NCBI GenBank assembly: GCA_963977675.1
Contig: CAXBPY010000058.1
Span: 1 to 18,607 of the forward strand
DNA length: 18,607 nt
Source: CAXBPY01 sp003455275
GTDB lineage: Bacteria > Bacteroidota > Bacteroidia > Chitinophagales > UBA10324
Direction: 5' to 3'
A program made the translations under genes and the position numbers. The notes beneath the pieces are model-generated. The model had not been told where the DNA came from. It was given only the letters and a program-made list of their open reading frames with translations, and ran no database searches. Positions 6,968-14,994 of the stretch are shown here, piece after piece. Within the stretch, counting starts at the first letter, position 1. Every line of letters begins with the position of its first letter.

Positions 6968-9748
6968 CTATTTCTTCTTCTCCGGTTCAAATAACCAGGT
7001 AACATAGGCCATTCTTCCAATGTACGGGCCACCATAAACTTCGTAATGCAAATTGTTAAGCAAATTGGAAGCTCCGATTTTAAGCGTAGAATAAATTTTT
7101 AAGAATTGCTTATTCACACACAAATCAATCAGAGAATAATTATGAACGAAGCCGGTAAATTGCGGTGAGCCTTCGTAATAAAATCCTTCCACCCACTTAT
7201 AGTTGATGCTGAAACCAAGATTAGTGAGATGAAATTTTCCCGCCTCAATATTTATTTCTCTTCCATTTAATCCAACATTGTATTTGTGTTCAGGGGTATT
7301 GTAAGCTGGAATGATTGGGTCCAGTGTATCTTGTTTGTTCAGCACATTCCAGGAGTAATTGGCAGAAAATCCATAGTGCTTTTTAAAATAATAATTCATT
7401 CCAACAGAAGCTCCCTGTGTTGTAACCACGCCTTCAGCATTGGCTGCGACCCGATAAACCTGCGCGGCATCAATTTCAGTTGGCAGAAAGGAATTGAACC
7501 GGACATCAGCTCCGATTTTGTAGCCAATAAAATTTCGGTAATAACTGTAATAGTATCCGGCATCAATAAAAATATGTTTCTTAATGGTTGTCCGGTAGCC
7601 AACTTCAATTGTTTTCACTTCTTCCGGACGAACCGGCGCTACATTGAAATATGAAAGCGTATCAAGATTTTTTGTAAGAAGAAAAGTGTAAAGCGAGGGA
7701 ATGGTAATCAGCGAATCATATCCGTTAATGTTTCCAAGAAGAATGGCTCTTCCAACATTGTAAAATAAATATTGATCAGTTAGGGTTGGGTTTCTGATGG
7801 CAGAAGAAAACGATAGGCGAAAAATATTTTTACTCAAAGTATAAATTGCTGAAGCAGCGGGCGAAAACAGGTAATCGAAATTCTGATTCTTATCCATGCG
7901 GATAGAGAAATTGAATTTCAATTTGTCTTCAAAAACTTTTTTCTCAAAACCGGAATAAACGCCATATTCCATATTGATAATTTTTCTTCCGCCAGTGTCG
8001 CTGAAAATTGTTCCTTGCGAATTGGGCCGGTACATTCTGAAATTTCCGCCAACAGTTATGCTAATGAATTTCGGTGTGAATTTGTATTCTCCCTGTGCAT
8101 GATAAAGCGCACTTTTATCAAAGAACATGCTTCCGCCTTCCGAATAAGATTTATGTGAAGTAATAAATTGAAATGCTGAATCAAACTCCGCCGTGCCGGG
8201 ATGATAAAATCCATGCTCGCCGATTCCGATGCTGCTGTCATTCGCATACTGAGCGCTCAGTTGATGAATTGAATCGAGCAGCGAATAAATAGAAGGAAGA
8301 AAAAGATTGATGCTGTCAATATATTGCTGATAATGCCCAGCATGAAATTGCGGAAACCCTTCTTGCGACATCACGATTCCGGCTCCATTTTCTGTATAAT
8401 AAACACTGTAATCAATACCCCAATTCACATCGCTTTTTGCTGCATTCTGCAATAGCAGGGCGGTGAAGTACGCGTCATAACTTTTTCCCGCATCTTCATT
8501 TGTAGAGTAAACACGAAAGAAAAATTTATCGCGTTTTTTAATTTCAACTCTGTTCTGAAGAAATAAAATATTTTTTAAGCTGTAGCGATTGTCGCCTTGG
8601 TAAACGGTGGTGCCTGTCCCAAAGTTGGTAGAGAAAATTAATTCTGTTTCATTATGAATCCGGTAATGAAATGCAGTAGCTAATTTCAGGTTGCGCGTGT
8701 TGTAATCAACCAAGTCGGTTTCATTATATCCAGTGCGATAAAATCTTCCAAGCCCCGGCTTGTTGGCAATTCCTGAATTTCCAGTGTAGTCATAATGTGA
8801 ATTGAATTCATCGCCGTAACGATTTACAGCATCATAACCACCCGGATTTGTTTCGTCATCCGGCGACTGTTCCGTAGGTGAATAGTTGGTGGCTTCCCAA
8901 TCATTCGCCCGCAGAAAATATAGGTTGAGTTTATAAGCAAACTTGTCTTTTCCATTCTTGTTTTTAATTACCTGATCCCAACGAATTGCAGTCTCAAATA
9001 AATCCCGTTCACCGGTTTTAATCATCACAGATAATCCGGGATGATAAAATGGATCCTTCGATGTCATGCTGATCACACCGTTAAATGCGTTAGGTCCATA
9101 GAAGGCAGAACTCGCTCCAACAACTAAATCTACTTTCACTACATCTAATTCCGAAGCGCCTAAAAAATTTCCAAGTGAAAAATTTAAACCCGGAGATTGA
9201 TTGTCAACTCCGTCAATAATCTGAAGCGAACGCACGGGAGATGTGCTGTTGAAACCCCGCGTGTTGATTACTCTGAAACCGAGTGAAGCGGTGGTGATAT
9301 CAACTCCTTTTAATTGACCCAGTCCTTCGTAAAAATTGAATGCCGGTGTTTGTTTTATGGCAAGCAAATCCATGGACTCAACAGTTAGAGCGCTCTCGCG
9401 TTGCTTATCCGTGAGCCGCGAATCCTGTATTACCAATTCCTTTAGTGTGAATTTGTCTTCATTTAACTTGATTACAATTTCATCAGAAAAATTTTGAACA
9501 AAAAATTCTGAAGGTTTGTATCCGAGATAAGAAATTATCAGTGTTGCCGGAAGCGGTTGTTTAATCTCCAGTGAAAAATTTCCATTGTCGTCTGTGAGTG
9601 TTCCTTCACCTGTTTCTTTTACAGCAACAGTCGCACCTGATAATGCCTCGTTGCCTGATGCATCTACAACTTTTCCTTTAAGTGTTTGTGCTGAACAGAA
9701 ATGAAAAACAAAAAAAGAAAAAAAAAGATTTATTAGAACCGGTCTCAA
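6968..9748 (-). CDS. TonB-dependent outer membrane receptor
   Basis: A 926-residue receptor: signal peptide 1-20 (ending CSAQ), carboxypeptidase-D-like regulatory domain about 22-105 (LKGKVVDASGNEALSGATV, SYLGYKPSE), plug domain about 120-240 (NTRGFNS, QIIDGVDNQSPGLNFSLGN, ELDVVKVDLVVGASSAFYG, NAFNGVI), then a beta barrel to the end, closing with GGPYIGRMAYVTWLF. It should import a ligand across the outer membrane, driven by TonB. It is not a SusC of a SusCD pair: no SusD gene is adjacent. It lies 24 nt downstream of a secreted esterase, so the two are likely co-transcribed and may share a substrate. The start is a TTG (9746-9748): an in-frame TAA lies two codons upstream and there is no ATG before or within the signal peptide. 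A short ORF ends across this start (see findings), so a base error or translational coupling is possible. Confidence 0.9.
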   Translation of the reverse strand: MRPVLINLFFSFFVFHFCSAQTLKGKVVDASGNEALSGATVAVKETGEGTLTDDNGNFSLEIKQPLPATLIISYLGYKPSEFFVQNFSDEIVIKLNEDKFTLKELVIQDSRLTDKQRESALTVESMDLLAIKQTPAFNFYEGLGQLKGVDITTASLGFRVINTRGFNSTSPVRSLQIIDGVDNQSPGLNFSLGNFLGASELDVVKVDLVVGASSAFYGPNAFNGVISMTSKDPFYHPGLSVMIKTGERDLFETAIRWDQVIKNKNGKDKFAYKLNLYFLRANDWEATNYSPTEQSPDDETNPGGYDAVNRYGDEFNSHYDYTGNSGIANKPGLGRFYRTGYNETDLVDYNTRNLKLATAFHYRIHNETELIFSTNFGTGTTVYQGDNRYSLKNILFLQNRVEIKKRDKFFFRVYSTNEDAGKSYDAYFTALLLQNAAKSDVNWGIDYSVYYTENGAGIVMSQEGFPQFHAGHYQQYIDSINLFLPSIYSLLDSIHQLSAQYANDSSIGIGEHGFYHPGTAEFDSAFQFITSHKSYSEGGSMFFDKSALYHAQGEYKFTPKFISITVGGNFRMYRPNSQGTIFSDTGGRKIINMEYGVYSGFEKKVFEDKLKFNFSIRMDKNQNFDYLFSPAASAIYTLSKNIFRLSFSSAIRNPTLTDQYLFYNVGRAILLGNINGYDSLITIPSLYTFLLTKNLDTLSYFNVAPVRPEEVKTIEVGYRTTIKKHIFIDAGYYYSYYRNFIGYKIGADVRFNSFLPTEIDAAQVYRVAANAEGVVTTQGASVGMNYYFKKHYGFSANYSWNVLNKQDTLDPIIPAYNTPEHKYNVGLNGREINIEAGKFHLTNLGFSINYKWVEGFYYEGSPQFTGFVHNYSLIDLCVNKQFLKIYSTLKIGASNLLNNLHYEVYGGPYIGRMAYVTWLFEPEKKK

Positions 9749-9772
9749 ATTATTTTATGAAACATTATTCAA

Positions 9773-11428
9773 TCAGTCGATAATTATTTTTCTTTCTGAA
9801 GTTCCTCTGTCATTTATGATTTTGATAAAATAATTTCCGGATGCGATGTTTGAAATGTTCAGATCGAAATAAGTTCCGGTCTTTGTTCCGAAGTCGGCGA
9901 TCAACCTTCCGCATAAATCATATAATTGAATACGATTGTTTGTTGAAGAAAACGGAAGAGTGATTAATAAATGATCAGTTGCCGGATTGGGCGAAACCGT
10001 AAAGCTATTTCCCTGAATCTGATCAATTCCATTTGGTTCGCTCACAGTTGCACTCTTAACTGAAGTACATCCGCCGGCATCTGTCACGGTAACCGAATAG
10101 GTTCCTGCAACCACATTTGAAATATCCTCAGTTGTTGCGCCGTTGCTCCACAGATAAAAATAGGGCGGCTGGCCGCCGGTTACAGTTAGGTTTACTGCTC
10201 CATCATTTCCTCCGGTTGTTGAAACATTGGTGACAGATGTAGTAGTTGATGGTCCGGGCTGCTGAACAATCTGAACAGGAGTTCCAAGTGTAGATGTACA
10301 TCCATTTCCATCAGTTACAGTTACATTATACACGCCTGCTGTCAGGTTCATAATGTCTTCAGTTGTCTCGCCATTACTCCACAGGTAAGTGAATCCGGTT
10401 CCATTAACCGCAAGGTCAATAGAGCCAGCATTTGAAAATGCACAAGTGACAATTGGAGTGAAGGATACAGAATCAATAGATGATGAATAAGAATCCAAAT
10501 GATGCCACAGAAAATCAGATACAAAATGAATAGTGGTGTCCATATAATTTGCATCTGCCAGGTATGGAACATGGTCGGCTCCTTCCCACTGATAATACCA
10601 ACTGTCAACTCCTTGTGAAAGAGCATAAGGATGAATAGACGAACTGCCATCAACTACCATGATAGGAATTATACCGAGCATGTAAAGCATAGCAGTGTTA
10701 TATGGCACAGTTTGGTCTTGTGTTCCATGCATGCTGCAAACCGGAATGTCGCCGGGCACAATCCATGTTTTATCTCCTAGTGCGCCACATAAATTCACTA
10801 CTGCTTTTACATGCGAAGAGTATCCCGGATTTCCGCTGGCTCCTTCCATTCCGCCAAGAGCTACCGTATCAACAGATGCAGGCAACTCCGATGGTTGATC
10901 AAGATAAGCAAGATGAAGCGCAATGAATGCGCCGGCACTGCTTCCTCCAAGAAAAATTTGTGTAGGATCTATCTTATAGGTGTTAGTTGTTACTGCATCC
11001 TGGCGAAAAAATCTAACACAAGCTTTCCCATCCTGCACAGCACGATAAACGGCATCAGTAGCAGATGCCTGGTTTGGAATTCCTGAAATACCAAGACGAT
11101 ATTCATAAGAGCAGCATACATATCCGCGTTTTGCAAAACTGTTACAGATCGCTACAACATCCGGATCTGTTTTTGTTCCGCCAATAAATGAACCGCCGTG
11201 AGCCATAATGAGCATGGGGCGCTGTGAAAGCGTGTCACCGGTTGGTTCATATACATCTAAAAGCAAATTAACTGTTGCTCCATTTACATCAGTGTTTGAT
11301 CCAAACGGAATATCAGAAGTGACTGTAACATTCTGAAATATTTCTTGCTGATATCGATAATTACATTGAGCTGAAGCAATGGAAAATGATACAACAATTA
11401 CCAAGATAGTTGTAAAAAAGATTTTCAT
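9773..11428 (-). CDS. T9SS-secreted esterase with SprB-like repeats
   Basis: A 551-residue protein. Signal peptide 1-20 (IASAQ); alpha/beta-hydrolase (BD-FAE/carboxylesterase-like) domain about 30-315; two SprB-like repeats at about 325-390 and 397-465, both with the pattern YLWSNGxTTEDI, AGxYxVTVTDxxGCTS; T9SS type A sorting domain about 475-551 (VSPNPATDH, LYDLCGRLI, IASGNYFIKI). Catalytic residues can be read: oxyanion H77-G-G79, nucleophile S164 in G162-S-S-A-G166, acid D238 (HGTQDQTVP), base H286 (GADHVPY). It should hydrolyse an ester outside the cell; the substrate is unknown, with plant polysaccharide esters one possibility for such folds. The TonB receptor gene follows after 24 nt. 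Upstream, TTTG (11483-11480) and TAGTTTTA (11461-11454) with an 18-nt spacer form a weak promoter candidate on the minus strand. Confidence 0.9.
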   Translation of the reverse strand: MKIFFTTILVIVVSFSIASAQCNYRYQQEIFQNVTVTSDIPFGSNTDVNGATVNLLLDVYEPTGDTLSQRPMLIMAHGGSFIGGTKTDPDVVAICNSFAKRGYVCCSYEYRLGISGIPNQASATDAVYRAVQDGKACVRFFRQDAVTTNTYKIDPTQIFLGGSSAGAFIALHLAYLDQPSELPASVDTVALGGMEGASGNPGYSSHVKAVVNLCGALGDKTWIVPGDIPVCSMHGTQDQTVPYNTAMLYMLGIIPIMVVDGSSSIHPYALSQGVDSWYYQWEGADHVPYLADANYMDTTIHFVSDFLWHHLDSYSSSIDSVSFTPIVTCAFSNAGSIDLAVNGTGFTYLWSNGETTEDIMNLTAGVYNVTVTDGNGCTSTLGTPVQIVQQPGPSTTTSVTNVSTTGGNDGAVNLTVTGGQPPYFYLWSNGATTEDISNVVAGTYSVTVTDAGGCTSVKSATVSEPNGIDQIQGNSFTVSPNPATDHLLITLPFSSTNNRIQLYDLCGRLIADFGTKTGTYFDLNISNIASGNYFIKIINDRGTSERKIIID

Positions 11429-11504
11429 AAAAATGTATTTTAAATTGTCTGAATAAAACTAACACCGTTAGCGATATTTCAAACTAACACAACTTGCGTT
11501 CTGC

Positions 11505-13172
11505 CTATTTTTTTCCTCCTGGCTGAAAATCCAAATCGCTGTTTTGCTTAAAGAAAATTTTGGTATCAGGCAGCGCTTTTTTCAGTTCGGCCATTTGTGT
11601 ACTTGTTATCTCGATAAAGGATAAATCAAGCCGCTGCAATGATGGCAGCCTTGAAACCGCAACGATCATCTTGACAACATCAATATGCGGATTGAAACTG
11701 AGATTGAGTTGCTGAAGATTTTCCAATTGAGAAAAAGATTCCGGCAGCTCTTTCAAATCATTTGCTTTCAAGTCGAGAATTTCTAAGGAAGAAAGATTTC
11801 CGAAATCGGCAGGCAGAGAAGTCAGAGAATTATTTCGGAGATGAAGAGCTTTCAGATTAGTGAGTTTGGTAATAGAGGCCGGAAGTTCTTTAATAATCTG
11901 ATCATCGAGTGTCAGTACTTCCAGATTTTTTAAATCACCAATTGATTCCGGCAACCGAATGATATGTGGCACAGCGCGGTTTGGAAAAAAATTTCCATCG
12001 AGTTCCAATACTTTCAGGTTTTGTAATTCACCAATCCACTCCGGTAATTCCATGAAATAGTTATGCGAAGCGCGCAGGTAAGTAAGTGCAGTAAGGCTTT
12101 TCAGATAGTCTGGAAGATCAGCAAGCCCGCACCAGTTTACATTTAATTCTACCAGAGATTTCATTCCGCGGATGTCAGGAAGTTTAGGAATAAAATTTCC
12201 GTGAAGGTCGAGCAATTCAAGATTGGTGAGCTCCGAAATTGAGGCAGGAAATTTTTCTATACCCGCTCCGCTTAAACTTCTGTTCTCAATTCCCAGGTTC
12301 AGTATTTTCAGTTTTGATAATTTCCCGATTGAATTCGGAAGAGATGAAAGAGCATTCGCACTTGCATCAAGAATTTGTAAAGAAGAAATTGAGCAGATTG
12401 ATTCGGGAAGTTCAGTAATTCCGCAGCCAGAAATATTTAACTCACTGAGATTGCTGAGCTGAGAAAATAAAGTGCAGGCTTGTTTAAACTCAAGAGCAGG
12501 ATTATTTCTCAAATCAATTTTGTGCAGGTTAGTGCATTCAGTAATTGAATTAGGTATTGAGGTCAGATAATTAGAACCTAAGTCAAGTTGTGTGAGTGTG
12601 CTTAGTGAACTTATATTTTCCGGAAGAATGCGAAACTGATTTCCGGATAAATCGAGATAATCGAGTGTGTTAAGTTTTTCGAGCCGGTCGAATGTCTCTT
12701 CTAACCGCAAACCTGAATTGTAAGGAAGAATAATATTTTTTAACTGTGGGCAATCACTTATTTCTTCAGGAAGAATTTGCAAAGCATTGGTCTTAAGATT
12801 CAGAGTTTTTAAATGAGAGAGAGAACTGATGCTTGCCGGAAGTTTTTGTAATCCGCAAATACTGATTTCAAAATATTCGAGCTGCGGAAGTGATTTGAGT
12901 TTTGAAATCACCTGCGCCCAATTCACACGCGTGCAATGACGAAATGCAATTGCCTTCAGATTGAAAAGGGAGCTCATATCCGGCAGAGTTTCTAATGAAT
13001 CCCATTCCAGAAAAAGGTAAAAGCATTTCTGCGGATTTTGAAGAGCTATATCTACTTTATAAAAAGTACTGTCGCTGCTTTTTGGAATGTCGAGAATCTG
13101 GGAAAAAGAAAAATAGCAGTTGACAAACAACAGCAGGATAACAATCAAAAAATTGAAGCCATATCTTTTCAT
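11505..13172 (-). CDS. Exported leucine-rich repeat protein
   Basis: A 555-residue protein made almost wholly of leucine-rich repeats. The frame extends to a TTG at 13217, but the ATG at 13170-13172 starts a clear signal peptide (MKRYGFNFLIVILLLF..., ending FSFSQ at about 25), so I use it. From about residue 60 to 540 there are about 20 repeats, most of 23 residues with the bacterial pattern LxxLPxSIxxLxxLxxLxLxxNx. Repeats 2, 5, 8 and 19 are a longer, 25-residue type; repeats 10 and 14 carry inserts (around NRSLSGAG and FFPNRAVPH). The end (DFQPGGKK) has no T9SS sorting domain and no lipobox is seen at the signal peptide, so it should be periplasmic or reach the surface by another route. LRRs bind proteins or glycans; no enzyme domain is present and the partner is unknown. 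It stands alone between the esterase gene and pyrH. Confidence 0.87.
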   Translation of the reverse strand: MKRYGFNFLIVILLLFVNCYFSFSQILDIPKSSDSTFYKVDIALQNPQKCFYLFLEWDSLETLPDMSSLFNLKAIAFRHCTRVNWAQVISKLKSLPQLEYFEISICGLQKLPASISSLSHLKTLNLKTNALQILPEEISDCPQLKNIILPYNSGLRLEETFDRLEKLNTLDYLDLSGNQFRILPENISSLSTLTQLDLGSNYLTSIPNSITECTNLHKIDLRNNPALEFKQACTLFSQLSNLSELNISGCGITELPESICSISSLQILDASANALSSLPNSIGKLSKLKILNLGIENRSLSGAGIEKFPASISELTNLELLDLHGNFIPKLPDIRGMKSLVELNVNWCGLADLPDYLKSLTALTYLRASHNYFMELPEWIGELQNLKVLELDGNFFPNRAVPHIIRLPESIGDLKNLEVLTLDDQIIKELPASITKLTNLKALHLRNNSLTSLPADFGNLSSLEILDLKANDLKELPESFSQLENLQQLNLSFNPHIDVVKMIVAVSRLPSLQRLDLSFIEITSTQMAELKKALPDTKIFFKQNSDLDFQPGGKK

Positions 13173-13285
13173 TGTTGTAAATATGTATGGAATGAAAATC
13201 TTAATATGAAATTTCAATCCACAACGAAGAAGCAGAGATGAATATTTTTCTTCGGTAAATTTTCTCTCTTGATAAAAACCGGCAA

Positions 13286-14002
13286 CTACTTGTTCTCTAC
13301 CAATGTCCCGATTTTTTTTCCTTGCAGAACCTTTAAAAGATTTCCCGGAGTGTTGGCGTCATACACAATGATCGGCAAATTATTCTCCTGACAGAGGGTG
13401 AAAGCGGTCATGTCCATTACATTCAGATTTTTCTGATACGCCTGATCGAATGTTATGCGGTCAAATTTTTTTGCGTGTTTGTCTTTTTCCGGGTCAGCCG
13501 AATAAATTCCATCAACACGAGTGCCTTTCAATAAAACATCAGCTTCAATTTCTATTGCACGAAGTGAAGCTGCAGTATCCGTTGTGAAATAAGGATTTCC
13601 GGTTCCCGCACCAAAAATTACCACTCTGCCTTTTTCTAAATGACGAATAGCGCGCCGGCGGATATATGCTTCACATACTTGTTCGATCTTGATAGCAGAT
13701 TGCAGCCGCGTGCTCATGCCTTCATGTTCAAGTATACTTTGAAGAGCAATTCCATTCATGAGTGTAGCAAGCATTCCCATGTAGTCGCCTTGTGCGCGAT
13801 CAATGCCGGAGCTTTCAGCATCCATTCCACGAAAAATATTTCCCCCGCCAATCACAATTGCAACTTGCGCGCCTGCATTGACAGCAGATTTTATTTCTTT
13901 AGCATAAAGTTTTGTCATTGCCGGGTCAATACCGAATTGTTTTTTTCCCATCAGCGATTCGCCGCTTAGCTTGAGCAAAATTCTTTTGTATTTGGAAGGC
14001 AT
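13286..14002 (-). CDS. pyrH: UMP kinase
   Basis: A 238-residue bacterial UMP kinase of the amino-acid-kinase fold, the usual length. It phosphorylates UMP to UDP with ATP in pyrimidine nucleotide synthesis in the cytoplasm. Motifs: KLSGESL (11-17), GGGNIFRG (52-59), the DRAQGDYMGMLATLMN segment (68-83), GAGTGNPYFTTDTAA (131-145) and LKGTRVDGIYSADP (158-171). It follows tsf as in many bacteria, but a terminator and 88 nt of leader lie between, so it may rely on readthrough or on a promoter in 14003-14090 that I could not identify. The recycling factor gene frr, often next to pyrH, is not here; an LRR protein gene follows instead. Confidence 0.97.
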   Translation of the reverse strand: MPSKYKRILLKLSGESLMGKKQFGIDPAMTKLYAKEIKSAVNAGAQVAIVIGGGNIFRGMDAESSGIDRAQGDYMGMLATLMNGIALQSILEHEGMSTRLQSAIKIEQVCEAYIRRRAIRHLEKGRVVIFGAGTGNPYFTTDTAASLRAIEIEADVLLKGTRVDGIYSADPEKDKHAKKFDRITFDQAYQKNLNVMDMTAFTLCQENNLPIIVYDANTPGNLLKVLQGKKIGTLVENK

Positions 14003-14090
14003 GAAGTGTGGTTGATTAGTTTATTCGTTCATTAGTTCATTGGGGAATACAGCGTCGAAATATTTTTTCAGCGGCGAAAAGTAATCATAA

Positions 14091-14124
14091 AAAAAGGGCT
14101 TCGATTTTTTTCGAAGCCCTTTTT
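14091..14124 (-). terminator. Terminator after tsf (bidirectional in form)
   Basis: A perfect stem with core GGGCTTCGA/TCGAAGCCC (14096-14104 with 14111-14119), lengthened by flanking A and T runs to 14 bp, around a 6-nt T/A loop. On the minus strand it begins 6 nt after the tsf stop codon and ends in a T run. It should end most transcripts of the rplM-rpsI-rpsB-tsf operon before pyrH. Confidence 0.9.
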
Positions 14125-14129
14125 GTTTT

Positions 14130-14957
14130 TTAGCTAAGCGACATCCTCACAAAGGAATTGACTTTTAGATTTGGATCAATTGCTTTCAGAATATCAGCAA
14201 CTGTCTTATCACCATCTTTCACAAACTGCTGATTGAGCAAAGTATTTTCCTTAAAAAACTTTTGAAGTTTTCCTGCGGCAATTTTATCGAGCATGTTCTC
14301 GGGCTTTCCTTCCGCTTTGATTTGTTCGCGCGCAATATCCAACTCACGATCAATGATTGCCTGCGGAACATCATCCTTATCTACGGCAACAGGACTCATG
14401 GCTGCGATTTGCATTGCTATATCTTTTCCTGTTGAGAAAAGTGCTTCGTTTGAGAGGGAATAAGAAACCAATACGCCTACTTTATATCCGGTGTGTATGT
14501 AAGCAACAACCTGGGCGCCCTCTATTCTTTCAAACTTTTTGATTGAAATATTCTCTCCAATTTTTCCAACGAAATCAACCAGCTTACTGCTGATGGTTCC
14601 GTTTTCATACGGGAGCGCAAGTAAATCGTCAAGTGTCTTTGTATTATTAATGAGTGCAAGTTCTGCTGCTGCCTTTGCGAAGCCAACAAACTCTTCGTTC
14701 TTTCCAACGAAATCAGTTTCGCAACCAAGATTTAGGGCGATACCAGATTTACCGTCAATTGAAGTGATTGCAATCACCACTCCTTCTTTTGATTCGCGCG
14801 CAGCGCGTAGCTCAGCAACTTTTTGTCCCTTCTTGCGGAGCAAATCAATCGCAGCTTCAAAATCTCCTGCTGCTTCAGTTAATGCTTTCTTACAGTCCAT
14901 CAATCCGGCGCCCGTTTTCTGGCGAAGTTGATTCACTGCGGATGCTGTTATTTCCAT
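14130..14957 (-). CDS. tsf: Elongation factor Ts
   Basis: A 275-residue EF-Ts, the nucleotide exchange factor that releases GDP from EF-Tu during translation. The N-terminal UBA-like domain spans about 3-40 (VNQLRQKTGAGLMDCKKAL), followed by the core with the TDFV signature at 81-84 (CETDFVGKNEEF) that contacts EF-Tu, and a second core subdomain to the end. Length and order are normal for Bacteroidota. It lies 37 nt downstream of rpsB, its usual partner, and a strong terminator follows its stop codon at once. Confidence 0.98.
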   Translation of the reverse strand: MEITASAVNQLRQKTGAGLMDCKKALTEAAGDFEAAIDLLRKKGQKVAELRAARESKEGVVIAITSIDGKSGIALNLGCETDFVGKNEEFVGFAKAAAELALINNTKTLDDLLALPYENGTISSKLVDFVGKIGENISIKKFERIEGAQVVAYIHTGYKVGVLVSYSLSNEALFSTGKDIAMQIAAMSPVAVDKDDVPQAIIDRELDIAREQIKAEGKPENMLDKIAAGKLQKFFKENTLLNQQFVKDGDKTVADILKAIDPNLKVNSFVRMSLS

Positions 14958-14994
14958 TTTAGTTTTTCTGTTTAAAAAATTTTTTCAGAACAAA

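Noticed and set aside
6968..9748. TonB receptor as SusC of a polysaccharide utilisation locus
   Set aside because: No SusD-like lipoprotein or glycoside hydrolase is adjacent, and the receptor resembles SusD-independent TonB receptors more.
11505..13172. Repeats in the LRR gene as a DNA-level tandem repeat or CRISPR-like array
   Set aside because: Similarity is at the protein level with a 69-75 nt period and diverged DNA; there are no identical repeats with spacers.
13173..13217. Upstream TTG start (13217) for the LRR protein
   Set aside because: It would place 15 extra residues ahead of a normal signal peptide that starts at the ATG 13172.
14539..14931. 130-codon open frame on the + strand opposite tsf, and similar long frames opposite rpsB (15202-15687) and pyrH (13640-13969)
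   Set aside because: They lie wholly antisense to well-supported housekeeping genes, their translations show no family features, and they follow from codon bias of the real gene.
14958..14994. A/T-rich inverted repeat between rpsB and tsf (TTCTG...CAGAA around A and T runs) as an attenuator
   Set aside because: Only five outer base pairs with an uneven AT-only interior; too weak to claim.
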